Positions 8,983-16,147 of a DNA stretch of 51,640 nt are shown here, piece by piece. The DNA is from JALCRY01 sp050946575. GTDB lineage: Bacteria; Bacillota; Clostridia; Peptostreptococcales; Anaerovoracaceae. Under the pieces are notes generated by a model that saw only the letters and a list, made by a program, of their open reading frames with translations, was not told the origin of the DNA and made no database searches. The position numbers and the translations under genes were made by a program. How positions within the stretch are numbered: the stretch's first letter is position 1; each line of letters opens with the position of its first letter. Location of the stretch: the NCBI GenBank assembly GCA_050946575.1, contig JBMNVB010000011.1, forward strand, positions 1 to 51,640, read 5' to 3'.

Positions 8983-10188
8983 TTACACAGGCAGTCCGTC
9001 GAGGACGGCCCGTATCCCGAAGAATACCGACATGGCATAAGTGCCGGCACCGTATTTGATTACGTGCTCGTTTGCTTTGAATTTCGGGCTGTGCCAAGGA
9101 TGTACGCAGTCATTGTCTTCTTCTCTGACGCCCAGCCAGTAGAAATAGCCGGGGACTTCCTGCTGATAGACCGCGAAATCTTCACCGCCCGTGGTCGGAT
9201 CGGGTTCTATCGGCTTTATGCCGACTGACGAAAGCGCGTCAGATGCCTGATCATGCAGTTCTTTCAGGCCGTATGTGACGGGCAGTTCGTATATGTATTC
9301 GCATTCACCTTTGCATTCATAGGCCGATGAAATCTGTTCGACGAGATCTTTTATGCGGCGTTCGATAAGATGCGCCGTTTCAGAACTGTATGTGCGTACA
9401 GTCCCGTACATTGTCACGTAATCCGGAATAACATTATTCGTAGTACCTTCTCCGGCTTTTACATTGCAGATAGATACCACTGCTGAATCGATCGGATTTA
9501 TGTTTCTGCTTACTATTGTCTGCGCTGCCTGAATTATGGATGCGGCGGCCACGACGGGGTCATGACTCCTCTGGGGCACGCCTCCGTGTCCTCCGACACC
9601 AGTGATCCTGATGTTGATCCGGTCGACTGCCGCCATCAGCGGACCTTTTACCACAGCCACCGTGCCGGACGGTATTTCCGGCTGGTTATGGAGCCCGAAG
9701 ATGGCGTCCACATGCGGGTTTTCCAAACATCCCTTTCTGACCATCAGCTTCGCTCCAGCGTTAAGTTCTTCGGCAGGCTGGAACAGGAATTTCACAGATC
9801 CCTTTATTTCGTCACGCATCCGAGACAGAATCATTGCGGCGCTGAGCAGTGATGACGTATGGACATCATGACCGCATGCATGCATGATGCCGTCACGCTG
9901 TGAAGGAAAAGCGCATGTAGACGTTTCTTTCACAGGCAGTGCGTCGATGTCTGCCCTGAGACCGATGCACGGTCCGTCGGACGAGCCCTTCAGCAGTCCG
10001 ACAACGCCCGTTTCCAGACCGTAGTCCAGAATTTCGATGTCAAGTGAACGGAGAATATCCGTAATGTATTTCGTAGTTTCGAATTCCTTGAAACTAAGTT
10101 CGGGATTTTGATGAAGGTGCCTGAAAACCTCAATGAAATCCGGCTCAAGCTCCTTCATTAAAGATTGAACTTTTTCACTGTTATCCAC
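8983..10188 (-). CDS. M20 amidohydrolase (hippurate/IAA-amino acid hydrolase type)
   Basis: This metal-dependent amidohydrolase belongs to the group that includes hippuricase, N-acetyl-L-aminoacid hydrolases and AbgB. Visible signatures are GLRADIDALPV, MHACGHDVHTS (C105, H107), FQPAEE (E140/E141), FGLHNQP (H167) and TGGEDFAVY near the C-terminus. At 401 residues the length is typical. Translation starts at GTG 10188, placed 9 bases after a strong AGGAGG. It is the first gene of an operon with a DUF3100-like transporter and faces a divergent LysR gene. The likely substrate is an N-acylated or N-aroyl amino acid; the sequence does not reveal which. Confidence 0.92.
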   Translation of the reverse strand: MDNSEKVQSLMKELEPDFIEVFRHLHQNPELSFKEFETTKYITDILRSLDIEILDYGLETGVVGLLKGSSDGPCIGLRADIDALPVKETSTCAFPSQRDGIMHACGHDVHTSSLLSAAMILSRMRDEIKGSVKFLFQPAEELNAGAKLMVRKGCLENPHVDAIFGLHNQPEIPSGTVAVVKGPLMAAVDRINIRITGVGGHGGVPQRSHDPVVAAASIIQAAQTIVSRNINPIDSAVVSICNVKAGEGTTNNVIPDYVTMYGTVRTYSSETAHLIERRIKDLVEQISSAYECKGECEYIYELPVTYGLKELHDQASDALSSVGIKPIEPDPTTGGEDFAVYQQEVPGYFYWLGVREEDNDCVHPWHSPKFKANEHVIKYGAGTYAMSVFFGIRAVLDGLPV

Positions 10189-10222
10189 TTTTTTCTGCCT
10201 CCTGTATTTCCAGTTTTTTGCA

Positions 10223-10251
10223 TTGACAAACGGGCCCGAATGTCGAATAAT
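10223..10251 (+). promoter_or_regulatory. Promoter candidate for the LysR gene
   Basis: TTGACA (10223-10228), a 17-base spacer and AATAAT (10246-10251) point toward the LysR gene, leaving a leader of about 145 bases. It overlaps the transcribed leader of the divergent M20 operon, so the two promoters face each other. Confidence 0.55.
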
Positions 10252-10307
10252 GCATTTTAAGAATTAAATATCAGAACAATGCAATGTACTGAATTCTACA
10301 CGGTTAG

Positions 10308-10336
10308 ATTATATCCGCACGTCTGACTATTTTGAA
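10308..10336 (-). promoter_or_regulatory. Promoter of the M20/DUF3100 operon
   Basis: On the minus strand TTCAAA (10336-10331) is 17 bases from a perfect TATAAT (10313-10308). The weak -35 with a perfect -10 is typical of an activator-dependent promoter. The divergent LysR-type protein is the obvious candidate regulator. Confidence 0.65.
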
Positions 10337-10403
10337 TTATTAGTTTGTTTCTGCTGTATTAACTCGACGTTGATACCGCTTTGATTGCAAAGGAGAAACA
10401 GTA

Positions 10404-11303
10404 ATGCTTTCAAAGGAATTGAATACATTCATTGTCACTTCTGAATGCGGAAGCTTCAACAAAGCTTCCGAACTTCTGTTTATTTCAGCGACGGCTGTCA
10501 TGAAGCAGATCAATATACTTGAGAATGAGCTTGGCTTTATTCTGTTTTACAGGTCCAGCAGGGGCGTCCGCCTCACTGAAGCCGGCAGGATGTTTTATGA
10601 AAGTGTGAAGCGGATAGAGGGGGACTACGACAATGCCGTGAGAACGGCGCGTGAAAAATCGCAGTCAATGACTTCCGTCATCCGCGTGGGACATTCGGTA
10701 CTGAGGCCCAGCACCGCATTGTTTGAGTTGTGGGAGCAATGCGAAGATATTTTCCCGTGCTTCAATATGGAGATAGTGCCGTTCAGCGACGACGCCAGTA
10801 ACCTTGAACGTGTTTTCAGGACCTTCGGGGAGGATTTCGATATCCTTGTCGGCGTTTGCGATGTTACGAACTGGACCAGATATTTTCATTTTCTTGAGGT
10901 GCGCGAGGAGCCGTTCTGTGTCGCCGTCCCTCTCAGCAATCCGCTGTCGCATAAGGACCGGATCGAGCTGAAGGATCTCTGCGGCGAGAAAATGATGATA
11001 ATAGGCACCGGCACGAGTCTTCTGATAGACAACATCCGCAGGACGCTGAATGAAAAATACTCGGAGATCGAAATACTGTCTTCGCCTCCGCACTACGATG
11101 TGCAGCTGTTCAACATGTGCTCCGCGAGTAATATCCTGCTCCTGACTGTGAGCTGCTGGCACGATCTTCATCCCGGCATGAAAACGATCCCGGTCGAATG
11201 GGATTTCACGATGCCGTACGGGATCATGTACCCGACAGACCCGTCGCCGACAGTGAAACTGTTCCTGCAGTTCATAAAAACCCATCTGCTCCGCAGGGAG
11301 TGA
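10404..11303 (+). CDS. LysR-family transcriptional regulator
   Basis: Residues 1-60 form the LysR winged helix-turn-helix, with ECGSFNKASELLFISATAVM as the DNA-reading helices and an SSRGVRLTEAGRMFYE wing. A two-lobed ligand-binding domain occupies residues 90-299 (VGHSVLRPS, then LSHKDRIELKDL and IIGTGTS). The length of 299 is standard. The ATG follows AAAGGAG. It is divergent from the M20/DUF3100 operon across a 215-bp region, the classical layout of a LysR activator and its target. The inducer cannot be predicted from sequence. No convincing terminator follows. Confidence 0.93.
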   Translation: MLSKELNTFIVTSECGSFNKASELLFISATAVMKQINILENELGFILFYRSSRGVRLTEAGRMFYESVKRIEGDYDNAVRTAREKSQSMTSVIRVGHSVLRPSTALFELWEQCEDIFPCFNMEIVPFSDDASNLERVFRTFGEDFDILVGVCDVTNWTRYFHFLEVREEPFCVAVPLSNPLSHKDRIELKDLCGEKMMIIGTGTSLLIDNIRRTLNEKYSEIEILSSPPHYDVQLFNMCSASNILLLTVSCWHDLHPGMKTIPVEWDFTMPYGIMYPTDPSPTVKLFLQFIKTHLLRRE

Positions 11304-11385
11304 CCCCGGCATTGATGCCGCTCGACGTCTTCTGAGTCGAAGCGCCGCCGGGAAAATCTTTCCGTTATTTCTGCGCCGGATCGGA

Positions 11386-11447
11386 TATAATTATACTGAG
11401 CCGGGAGCGGCGTGCTCCCGGAGGCCATGTAATTCCGGACGGAATTA
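11386..11447 (+). promoter_or_regulatory. -10 element and two leader hairpins before the GyrI-like gene
   Basis: TATAAT lies at 11386-11391 with only a weak -35 at the right distance. If used, transcription would begin near 11398, almost exactly at a stem-loop CCGGGAGC-GGCGT-GCTCCCGG (11401-11421). A second palindrome, TAATTCC-GGAC-GGAATTA (11430-11447), follows. The rest of the 186-bp gap (11304-11489) shows nothing else. A 5' mRNA-protecting role is possible but speculative. Confidence 0.4.
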
Positions 11448-11489
11448 TGGTATTGTGTGTAAAGTAAGTAATATAAAAAGGGGTATGTT

Positions 11490-12122
11490 GTGGCGTACGA
11501 TTTCAAGAAGGAGCAGAAGGATCTGTACAGGCCGAAGGCGGTCCCGGGCCTCGTCAATGTGCCGGCAATGAATTATGTCGCCGTGCGCGGGACGGGGGAT
11601 CCGAATCAGGAGGGCGGCGCTTATCAGCAGTCGATCGGGATCCTGTACGCAGTGTCATATACGCTGCGGATGAGCTATAAGACAGATCATAAGATCAGGG
11701 GTTTCTTTGAATACGTCGTCCCGCCGCTGGAGGGGTTCTGGCGGCAGGAAGGCGTCATCGGGTTCGATCCCGGCAGCAAGGAAAAATTCAGCTGGATCTC
11801 CGCGATCCGCCTGCCGGATTTCGTTACGGAGGAGGATTTCGCGTGGGCCGTGTCGGCGGCTGAGAAAAAGAAGAAACTCGACTGTTCTTCCGCCGAATTC
11901 ATGAAGGCCGATGAGGGGCTGTGCGTGCAGATGCTGCACGTCGGTCCGTTCGACGATGAACCGGCGACAGTCGCATTGATGGATGCGTTCGTCCGGCAGA
12001 ACGGCTGCGTCAATGATTTTTCGGACGCCCGCATGCATCACGAGATCTATCTGACGGACATCAGGAAGACCGCCCCGGAGAAGTGGAAAACCGTGGTGCG
12101 GCATCCTGTAAGAAAGGTGTAA
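11490..12122 (+). CDS. GyrI-like small-molecule-binding domain protein
   Basis: This stand-alone 210-residue protein resembles the GyrI-like/AraC effector-binding fold. The N-terminal part has LVNVPAMNYVAVRGTGDPN and QSIGILYAVSY, then EGFWRQEGVIGF. The C-terminal part has MLHVGPFDDEPATVALMDAFV and HHEIYLTDIRKTAPEKWKT, the usual ending of this family. Such proteins bind cationic drugs or other small molecules and lack a DNA-binding domain. The GTG start at 11490 is 6 bases after AAGGGG. It is followed after 24 bases by the rubredoxin fusion gene, so the two probably share a transcript. No specific function is claimed. Confidence 0.85.
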   Translation: MAYDFKKEQKDLYRPKAVPGLVNVPAMNYVAVRGTGDPNQEGGAYQQSIGILYAVSYTLRMSYKTDHKIRGFFEYVVPPLEGFWRQEGVIGFDPGSKEKFSWISAIRLPDFVTEEDFAWAVSAAEKKKKLDCSSAEFMKADEGLCVQMLHVGPFDDEPATVALMDAFVRQNGCVNDFSDARMHHEIYLTDIRKTAPEKWKTVVRHPVRKV

Positions 12123-12146
12123 AACAAGGAAGGGAGTAAAACGGTT

Positions 12147-12758
12147 ATGAATGAAAAAGCAATGCACAAGCTGAGTTACGGTCTTTTTATCTGCACCGCG
12201 AGGAGCGGCGGCCGCGACAACGGCTGTATCATCAACACGGCGGTCCAGGTCGCGAGTGAACCGAACACGATCTCGATCGCTGTGAACAAGCTGAACTTCA
12301 CGCATGACCTGATCATGGAAAGCGGCGAGTTCAATGTCTCGATCCTGAGCGAGGACGCGAAGTTCGATACTTTCAGGCATTTCGGGTATCAGAGCGGCCG
12401 GGACGTGGACAAGTTCGCTGAGATCGAGTTCAGGCGCGCAGCCAACGGAGTCGCCTATATCGATTCAGAGGCCACGAACGCGTATCTGTCCGGAAAGGTG
12501 AAGAAGACCGTGGATCTCGGAAGCCACACGCTCTTCATCGCGGATGTGACCGACGGCGAGGTGCTGTCGGACGCGCCGTCCGCGACCTATGCGTATTATT
12601 TCAAGAACATCAAGCCGGCGCCCGAGGCCGAGGGCGATGCGCCGAAGAAGGGCTGGATCTGCACGATCTGCGGCTATATCTATGAAGGCGAGGAACTGCC
12701 GCCTGATTTCATCTGCCCGATCTGCAAGCACCCGGCATCGGATTTCAGGAAACTGTAG
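12147..12758 (+). CDS. hrb: Flavin reductase-rubredoxin fusion (high-molecular-weight rubredoxin)
   Basis: Residues 1 to about 160 form an FMN-binding flavin-reductase domain (KLSYGLFICTAR, NGCIINTAVQVAS, FTHDLIMESGEFNVSIL). Residues about 168-203 form a rubredoxin with CTICGYIYEG and CPICKHPASDF, giving the four iron-binding cysteines. In acetogens such as Moorella, Hrb passes electrons from NADH to the diiron flavoprotein FprA that reduces nitric oxide or oxygen. I see no fprA in the window, so the partner is unknown. Both domains look complete. The ATG follows GGAAGGGAG. A GyrI-like protein gene precedes it on the same strand; the repeat array begins 70 bases after the stop. Confidence 0.92.
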   Translation: MNEKAMHKLSYGLFICTARSGGRDNGCIINTAVQVASEPNTISIAVNKLNFTHDLIMESGEFNVSILSEDAKFDTFRHFGYQSGRDVDKFAEIEFRRAANGVAYIDSEATNAYLSGKVKKTVDLGSHTLFIADVTDGEVLSDAPSATYAYYFKNIKPAPEAEGDAPKKGWICTICGYIYEGEELPPDFICPICKHPASDFRKL

Positions 12759-12830
12759 TGCGCTGCTCGCCCGGGGCGGGGAGCGGAGTTCTTGCTCGGA
12801 CGGCTCTGATGCAGAGCGAATTTCGAAGGA

Positions 12831-13124
12831 TAACTGGCACCTGTGGTCGATTCGGACTGCCGGTGCCAGTTAAATCGAGCGAAATCGGGCGCGATTAGCT
12901 CAGATTTCGGAGAAATAACTGGCATCTGCGGCCGATTGGATCGTTGGTGCCAGTTAAATTGCGCGAATTCAGGCGCGAACTGCTCGGATTTCGAAGAAAT
13001 AACTGGCATCTGTGGCCGATTCGGACTGCGGTGCCAGTTAAATCGCGCAAAAACGGGCGCATTCGGCTCTGATTTCGGAAAAATAACTGGCATCTGTGGC
13101 CGATTGGATCGTTGATGCCAGTTA
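12831..13124. repeat. Inverted-repeat array, part A (4 units, 84-85 bp period)
   Basis: There are four copies of the pair TAACTGGCAYC / GRTGCCAGTTA. The left arms start at 12831, 12916, 13000 and 13084; each pair spans about 41 bases with a loop of about 20. The 44-base spacers between pairs are related to one another. Loops alternate: units 1 and 3 share CGATTCGGACTGC, units 2 and 4 share CGATTGGATCGTT, so there is a higher-order 168-bp repeat. Unit 4 has changed both arms together (GGCATC with GATGCC) and remains perfectly paired. No credible gene overlaps it. See parts B and C. Confidence 0.93.
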
Positions 13125-13168
13125 AATCGCGAAAAACGTGAACGTTCCGCTCTGATCCTGAAAAGTAA

Positions 13169-13543
13169 CTGTCACCGGCGTTCGTTTTTGATTCAGGTGC
13201 CAGTGATTTCCTGTCACCAGTGCACGTTTTCGAGTTTGGTGACAGTGAATTCCTGTCACCGGTAGACGTTTTTGAGCTTGGTGACAGTAATTTCCTGTCA
13301 CCAACGCTCGTTTTTGGACTCGGTGACAGGTAATTTTCCTGTCACCAGTGGACGTTTTTTAGCTTGGTGCCAGTGATTTCCTGTCACCGGTGGACGTTTT
13401 TTAGCTTGGTGCCAGTGATTTCCTGTCACCAATGCTCGTTTTTGAACTCAGTGACAGGTAATTTTCCTGTCACCAACGTCCGTTTTTGAGTTAGGTGACA
13501 GTGATTTCCTGTCACCGGTGTTCGTTTTTGAACTTGGTGACAG
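13169..13543. repeat. Inverted-repeat array, part B (9 units, 42 bp period)
   Basis: There are nine copies of CTGTCACC-N(about 19)-GGTGACAG, some with GGTGCCAG as right arm. TGTCACC begins at 13170, 13212, 13254, 13296, 13340, 13382, 13424, 13468 and 13510. The loops share a CGTTTTT core. Because neighbouring units are only 7-11 bases apart, each GGTGACAG can also pair with the next CTGTCACC in a tighter hairpin. The period is exactly half that of parts A and C, and the distance to the flanking parts (82 and 84 bp) keeps the same lattice. Confidence 0.93.
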
Positions 13544-13586
13544 GTATTCTTCCTCTTTTTTGACCCAGAAGTGGTAAGAAAAGGTG

Positions 13587-14140
13587 AAATAACTGGCACC
13601 GGACCGGGAATCCGACTGCGGGTGCCAGTTATTCTTTCTTTTTTTCGACTCGGAAGCGGTGGGGAGAGGTGAAATAACTGGCACCAGACCGGGAATCTGA
13701 CTGCCGGTGCCAGTTATTCTTCCTCTTTTTCGACTCGGAAGCGGTGAGGAAAGGTGAAATAACTGGCACCTGACCGGAATCCGAGAGTGGGTGCCAGTTA
13801 TTTTTCCTCTTTTCCGACCCGGAAGCGGTGGGGAGAGGTGAAATAACTGGCACCGGACCGGAATCCGAGAGTGGGTGCCAGTTATTCTTCCTCTTTTCCG
13901 ACCAGGAAGCGGTGATGAAAGATGAAATAACTGGCACCTGACCGGAATCCGAGAGTGGGTGCCAGTTATTTTTCCTCTTTTCCGACTCGGAAGCGGTGAG
14001 GAAAGGTGAAATAACTGGCACCGGACCGGAATCCGAGAGTGGGTGCCAGTTATTCTTCCTCTTTTTCGACTTGGAAACGGTGGAGAGAGGTGAAATAACT
14101 GGCACCTGACCGGGAATCCGATCTCAGATGCCAGTTATTT
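13587..14140. repeat. Inverted-repeat array, part C (7 units, 84-85 bp period)
   Basis: There are seven copies of AATAACTGGCACC-N(about 18-20)-GGTGCCAGTTATT, with arms of up to 13 bp. TGGCACC begins at 13594, 13679, 13764, 13848, 13932, 14016 and 14100. Inter-unit spacers are pyrimidine-rich followed by CGGAAGCGGTG. Open frames through this region encode 28-residue repeats only because 84 is a multiple of 3. Two intervals are 85, and part B has 44-bp intervals, so no reading frame is kept. I regard the array as non-coding. It ends 277 bases before the stop of the convergent purine permease gene. Confidence 0.94.
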
Positions 14141-14190
14141 TCCTTTTTACACTCGGAAAGCGCCGAGCGCCGGAAAGCACCAGAAAACGA

Positions 14191-14351
14191 TGTGGATCGG
14201 GCGGTGCCGTGGACCGGAAAGCGCCGGGGACCAGGAAGCACCGGGGTCCGCCGGGGACCAGGAAGCACCGGGGTCCGCCGAGGACCGGAAAGCGCCGGGG
14301 ACCAGGAATCGCCGGAAAGCGCCGGGGGCAGGGATTCGCTGTGGATCGGGC
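14191..14351. repeat. GC-rich repeat block between 12-bp direct repeats
   Basis: A 27-bp unit beginning CCGGGGACCAGGAAGCACC is repeated head to tail at 14224-14250 and 14251-14277. Degenerate copies built from GCGCCGGGGACC and CCGGAAAGCGCC follow. The block is bracketed by TGTGGATCGGGC at 14191-14202 and again at 14340-14351. It is unrelated in sequence to the array upstream. No gene is supported here. Confidence 0.8.
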
Positions 14352-14365
14352 AGCGCTGAAGAAAC

Positions 14366-14400
14366 AAAAAACAGGCTGCCTGGGCCGGCAGCCTGTTTTT
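14366..14400. terminator. Terminator of the purine permease gene
   Basis: ACAGGCTGCC and GGCAGCCTGT form a 10-bp stem, extended by A and T runs on both sides. On the minus strand it is followed by a run of six T's ending 47 bases past the permease stop. On the plus strand five T's also follow, so it can act in both directions and closes off the repeat region. Confidence 0.88.
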
Positions 14401-14417
14401 CTGTCCTTTGGTTAACT

Positions 14418-15779
14418 TTATCGCACGAATATGTATTTCAGGATGAATATCACCGCGAGCACGTACATGAGCACGCTGATCTTTTTCCTGTTCTCCTTGC
14501 CCGTGAGCATGTTGATGATCACGTAGGAGATGCATCCCATGAAGATGCCGTCGGAAATGCTGTAGGCGAACGGCATTGCAAGAATCGTGATGTATGCCGG
14601 GATCGATTCCGCGGCGTCCGAGAAATCGATCTTCGTGACCGAGCCCATCATGTAGAAGCCTACGATGATCAGGGCCGGAGCCGTCGCGAAGGACGGGATC
14701 GCGAGGAATATCGGCGACAGGACGAGCGAAACGAGGAACAGGATCGCTGTCGTGAGCGATGTGAGACCTGTACGTCCGCCTTCCGTGACGCCGGACGCGC
14801 TTTCCACGTACGTCGTCGTCGTGGATGTTCCGAGCAGTGCGCCGATCGTTGTAGCGGCAGCGTCAGCGAAGAGGGCTCCCTTGATGTGCGGGAGTTTGCC
14901 TTCGTCGTCGAGCATGTTGGCCTTTGTGGAAACTCCCACGAGCGTTCCGATCGTGTCGAACATGTCGACGAACAGGAACGCGAAGATGACACCGATGAAT
15001 TCGAAGCCGTTGACGCCGGAGAAGCTGATTTTGCCGGCGACCTTCGAGATCGCGCCGATCTGGATGCCCTGCGAGAAATCAGGCAGCAGGCTGTACCAGC
15101 CGTTTGCCGGGTCGATCTGATACAGGCCCGTGAGCTGGCAGATGATGCCGAGCAGCCATGTGATCAGGATGCCCCAGAGGATGCCGCCCTTTACGTTCTT
15201 CGTTACGAACAGCGCCGTGATGACAACGCCGATGATCGCGAGGATCGCTGTGACGCCCACCGTATTGAACGTTCCGTCGGCGAACGACTGGAGAGCCGAA
15301 GCCGTGTTCTCGTTCGGAACGATGATCTTGGCGTTCTGCAGCCCGATATAGGCGATGAACAGTCCGATACCGCAGCTGACGGCGTATTTCAGCGTCTGTG
15401 GTATTGCATTGAAGATGGCTTCACGCACATTCGTGAGCGTGAGCAGGATGAAAATGATACCTTCCACGAGTACTGCGGCAAGCGCTACTTTCCATGAATA
15501 TCCCATCGCTCCGACGACTGTGTACGCGAAGTACGCGTTCAGCCCCATGCCCGGCGCGAGCGCGAACGGGTAATTCGCACACACTGACATGAGCAGCGTA
15601 CCGATGCATGCCGCGAGCGCGGTCGCGACGAATACGCCGGCGCTGTCCATGCCGGTCGTCCCGAGCACGGAAGGATTGACGGCCAGGATATAGGCCATCG
15701 TCATGAATGTAGTAATGCCGGCCATTATCTCAGTCCGGACATCAGTTCCATTCTCTTTCAGTTTGAACAGTTTTTCCAT
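14418..15779 (-). CDS. Purine (guanine/hypoxanthine-type) permease, AzgA/PbuG group
   Basis: This 453-residue membrane protein of the nucleobase permease superfamily has about 12-14 spans. Diagnostic segments are TEIMAGITTFMTMAYILAVNP near the N-terminus, FALAPGMGLNAYFAYTV, CGIGLFIAYIGLQNA and a late SASGVTEGGRTGLTSL, all typical of the AzgA/PbuG/PbuO group that imports hypoxanthine, guanine or adenine with protons. The frame is open 63 bases further upstream, but ATG 15779 follows AAAGGT by 9 bases and gives the usual MEKLFKLKENGT start. The leader is only about 48 bases, too short for a purine riboswitch. The gene stands alone on the minus strand. Confidence 0.92.
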   Translation of the reverse strand: MEKLFKLKENGTDVRTEIMAGITTFMTMAYILAVNPSVLGTTGMDSAGVFVATALAACIGTLLMSVCANYPFALAPGMGLNAYFAYTVVGAMGYSWKVALAAVLVEGIIFILLTLTNVREAIFNAIPQTLKYAVSCGIGLFIAYIGLQNAKIIVPNENTASALQSFADGTFNTVGVTAILAIIGVVITALFVTKNVKGGILWGILITWLLGIICQLTGLYQIDPANGWYSLLPDFSQGIQIGAISKVAGKISFSGVNGFEFIGVIFAFLFVDMFDTIGTLVGVSTKANMLDDEGKLPHIKGALFADAAATTIGALLGTSTTTTYVESASGVTEGGRTGLTSLTTAILFLVSLVLSPIFLAIPSFATAPALIIVGFYMMGSVTKIDFSDAAESIPAYITILAMPFAYSISDGIFMGCISYVIINMLTGKENRKKISVLMYVLAVIFILKYIFVR

Positions 15780-15833
15780 GAGAATATTACCTTTCACAAA
15801 TGATAAATAAATAGATAAAAATAGGACAGAAAC

Positions 15834-15862
15834 ATTGTACAACGTGCCTGTATCATCGTCAA
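15834..15862 (-). promoter_or_regulatory. Promoter of the purine permease gene
   Basis: On the minus strand TTGACG (15862-15857), a 17-base spacer and TACAAT (15839-15834) form a good sigma-A promoter. Transcription would start near 15827. The 150 bases to the right (15863-16019) show no clear feature. Confidence 0.7.
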
Positions 15863-16019
15863 CAACGTTCGTGACGGGGCGGACATTGCTGTTTTTCAGG
15901 CGTTTTCGGGCTCCCGGAAGCGGCGGAGAAGTTTACAGGAAAAGCCGCAGAATCAATGCGGCGGCCCCTGTTTCCGGCGTTTTGGCGGTGCGGAGGGCTT
16001 TTTATCGTTTACAATAACT

Positions 16020-16067
16020 ACACAATATCTTGGGTGTGGGCGGGAAATAAATCGGTACATATTGTAG
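16020..16067 (+). promoter_or_regulatory. Two NrdR-like boxes upstream of nrdGD
   Basis: ACACAATATCTTGGGT (16020-16035) matches the NrdR box consensus ACACWATATATWGTGT at most positions. A weaker second copy, TCGGTACATATTGTAG, is at 16052-16067. Their centres are 32 bp apart, about three helical turns, as is usual for paired NrdR boxes. They sit just upstream of the nrdG -35 element. Repression by ATP/dATP-sensing NrdR is inferred; no nrdR gene lies in the window. Confidence 0.65.
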
Positions 16068-16074
16068 TTTCTCA

Positions 16075-16103
16075 TTGACTGAGCCGTTCCGCATTGATAT
16101 AAT
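16075..16103 (+). promoter_or_regulatory. nrdGD promoter
   Basis: TTGACT (16075-16080), a 17-base spacer and a perfect TATAAT (16098-16103) form the promoter. The -10 overlaps a copy of the dispersed octamer GCATTGAT (16091-16098). The leader to nrdG is about 38 bases. Confidence 0.8.
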
Positions 16104-16147
16104 GGCAATGCGGGCTCTTCGCGGGCCCGGAAAGCGGGGGAAACGGA

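Noticed and set aside
13170..13543. CRISPR-like array (23-25-bp palindromic repeats with about 19-bp spacers)
   Set aside because: The spacers all share a CGTTTTT core and the repeats vary; CRISPR spacers would be unique and repeats near-identical. No cas gene is in the window.
12680..14535. Minus-strand open frames encoding 28- and 14-residue repeats such as NNWHPLSDSG and MPVISP
   Set aside because: They arise because 84 and 42 are multiples of three. Insertions of 1-2 bases between units break the frame, ribosome binding sites are lacking, and the DNA dyads explain the repetition better.
14190..15497. Long plus-strand frame opposite the purine permease gene
   Set aside because: It begins in the GC-rich repeat block and runs antisense to a clear permease; its Arg/Asp/Glu-rich product is a typical shadow of a GC-rich membrane protein gene.
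15780..15827. Purine riboswitch upstream of the purine permease
   Set aside because: The predicted leader is about 48 bases and contains no purine aptamer core.
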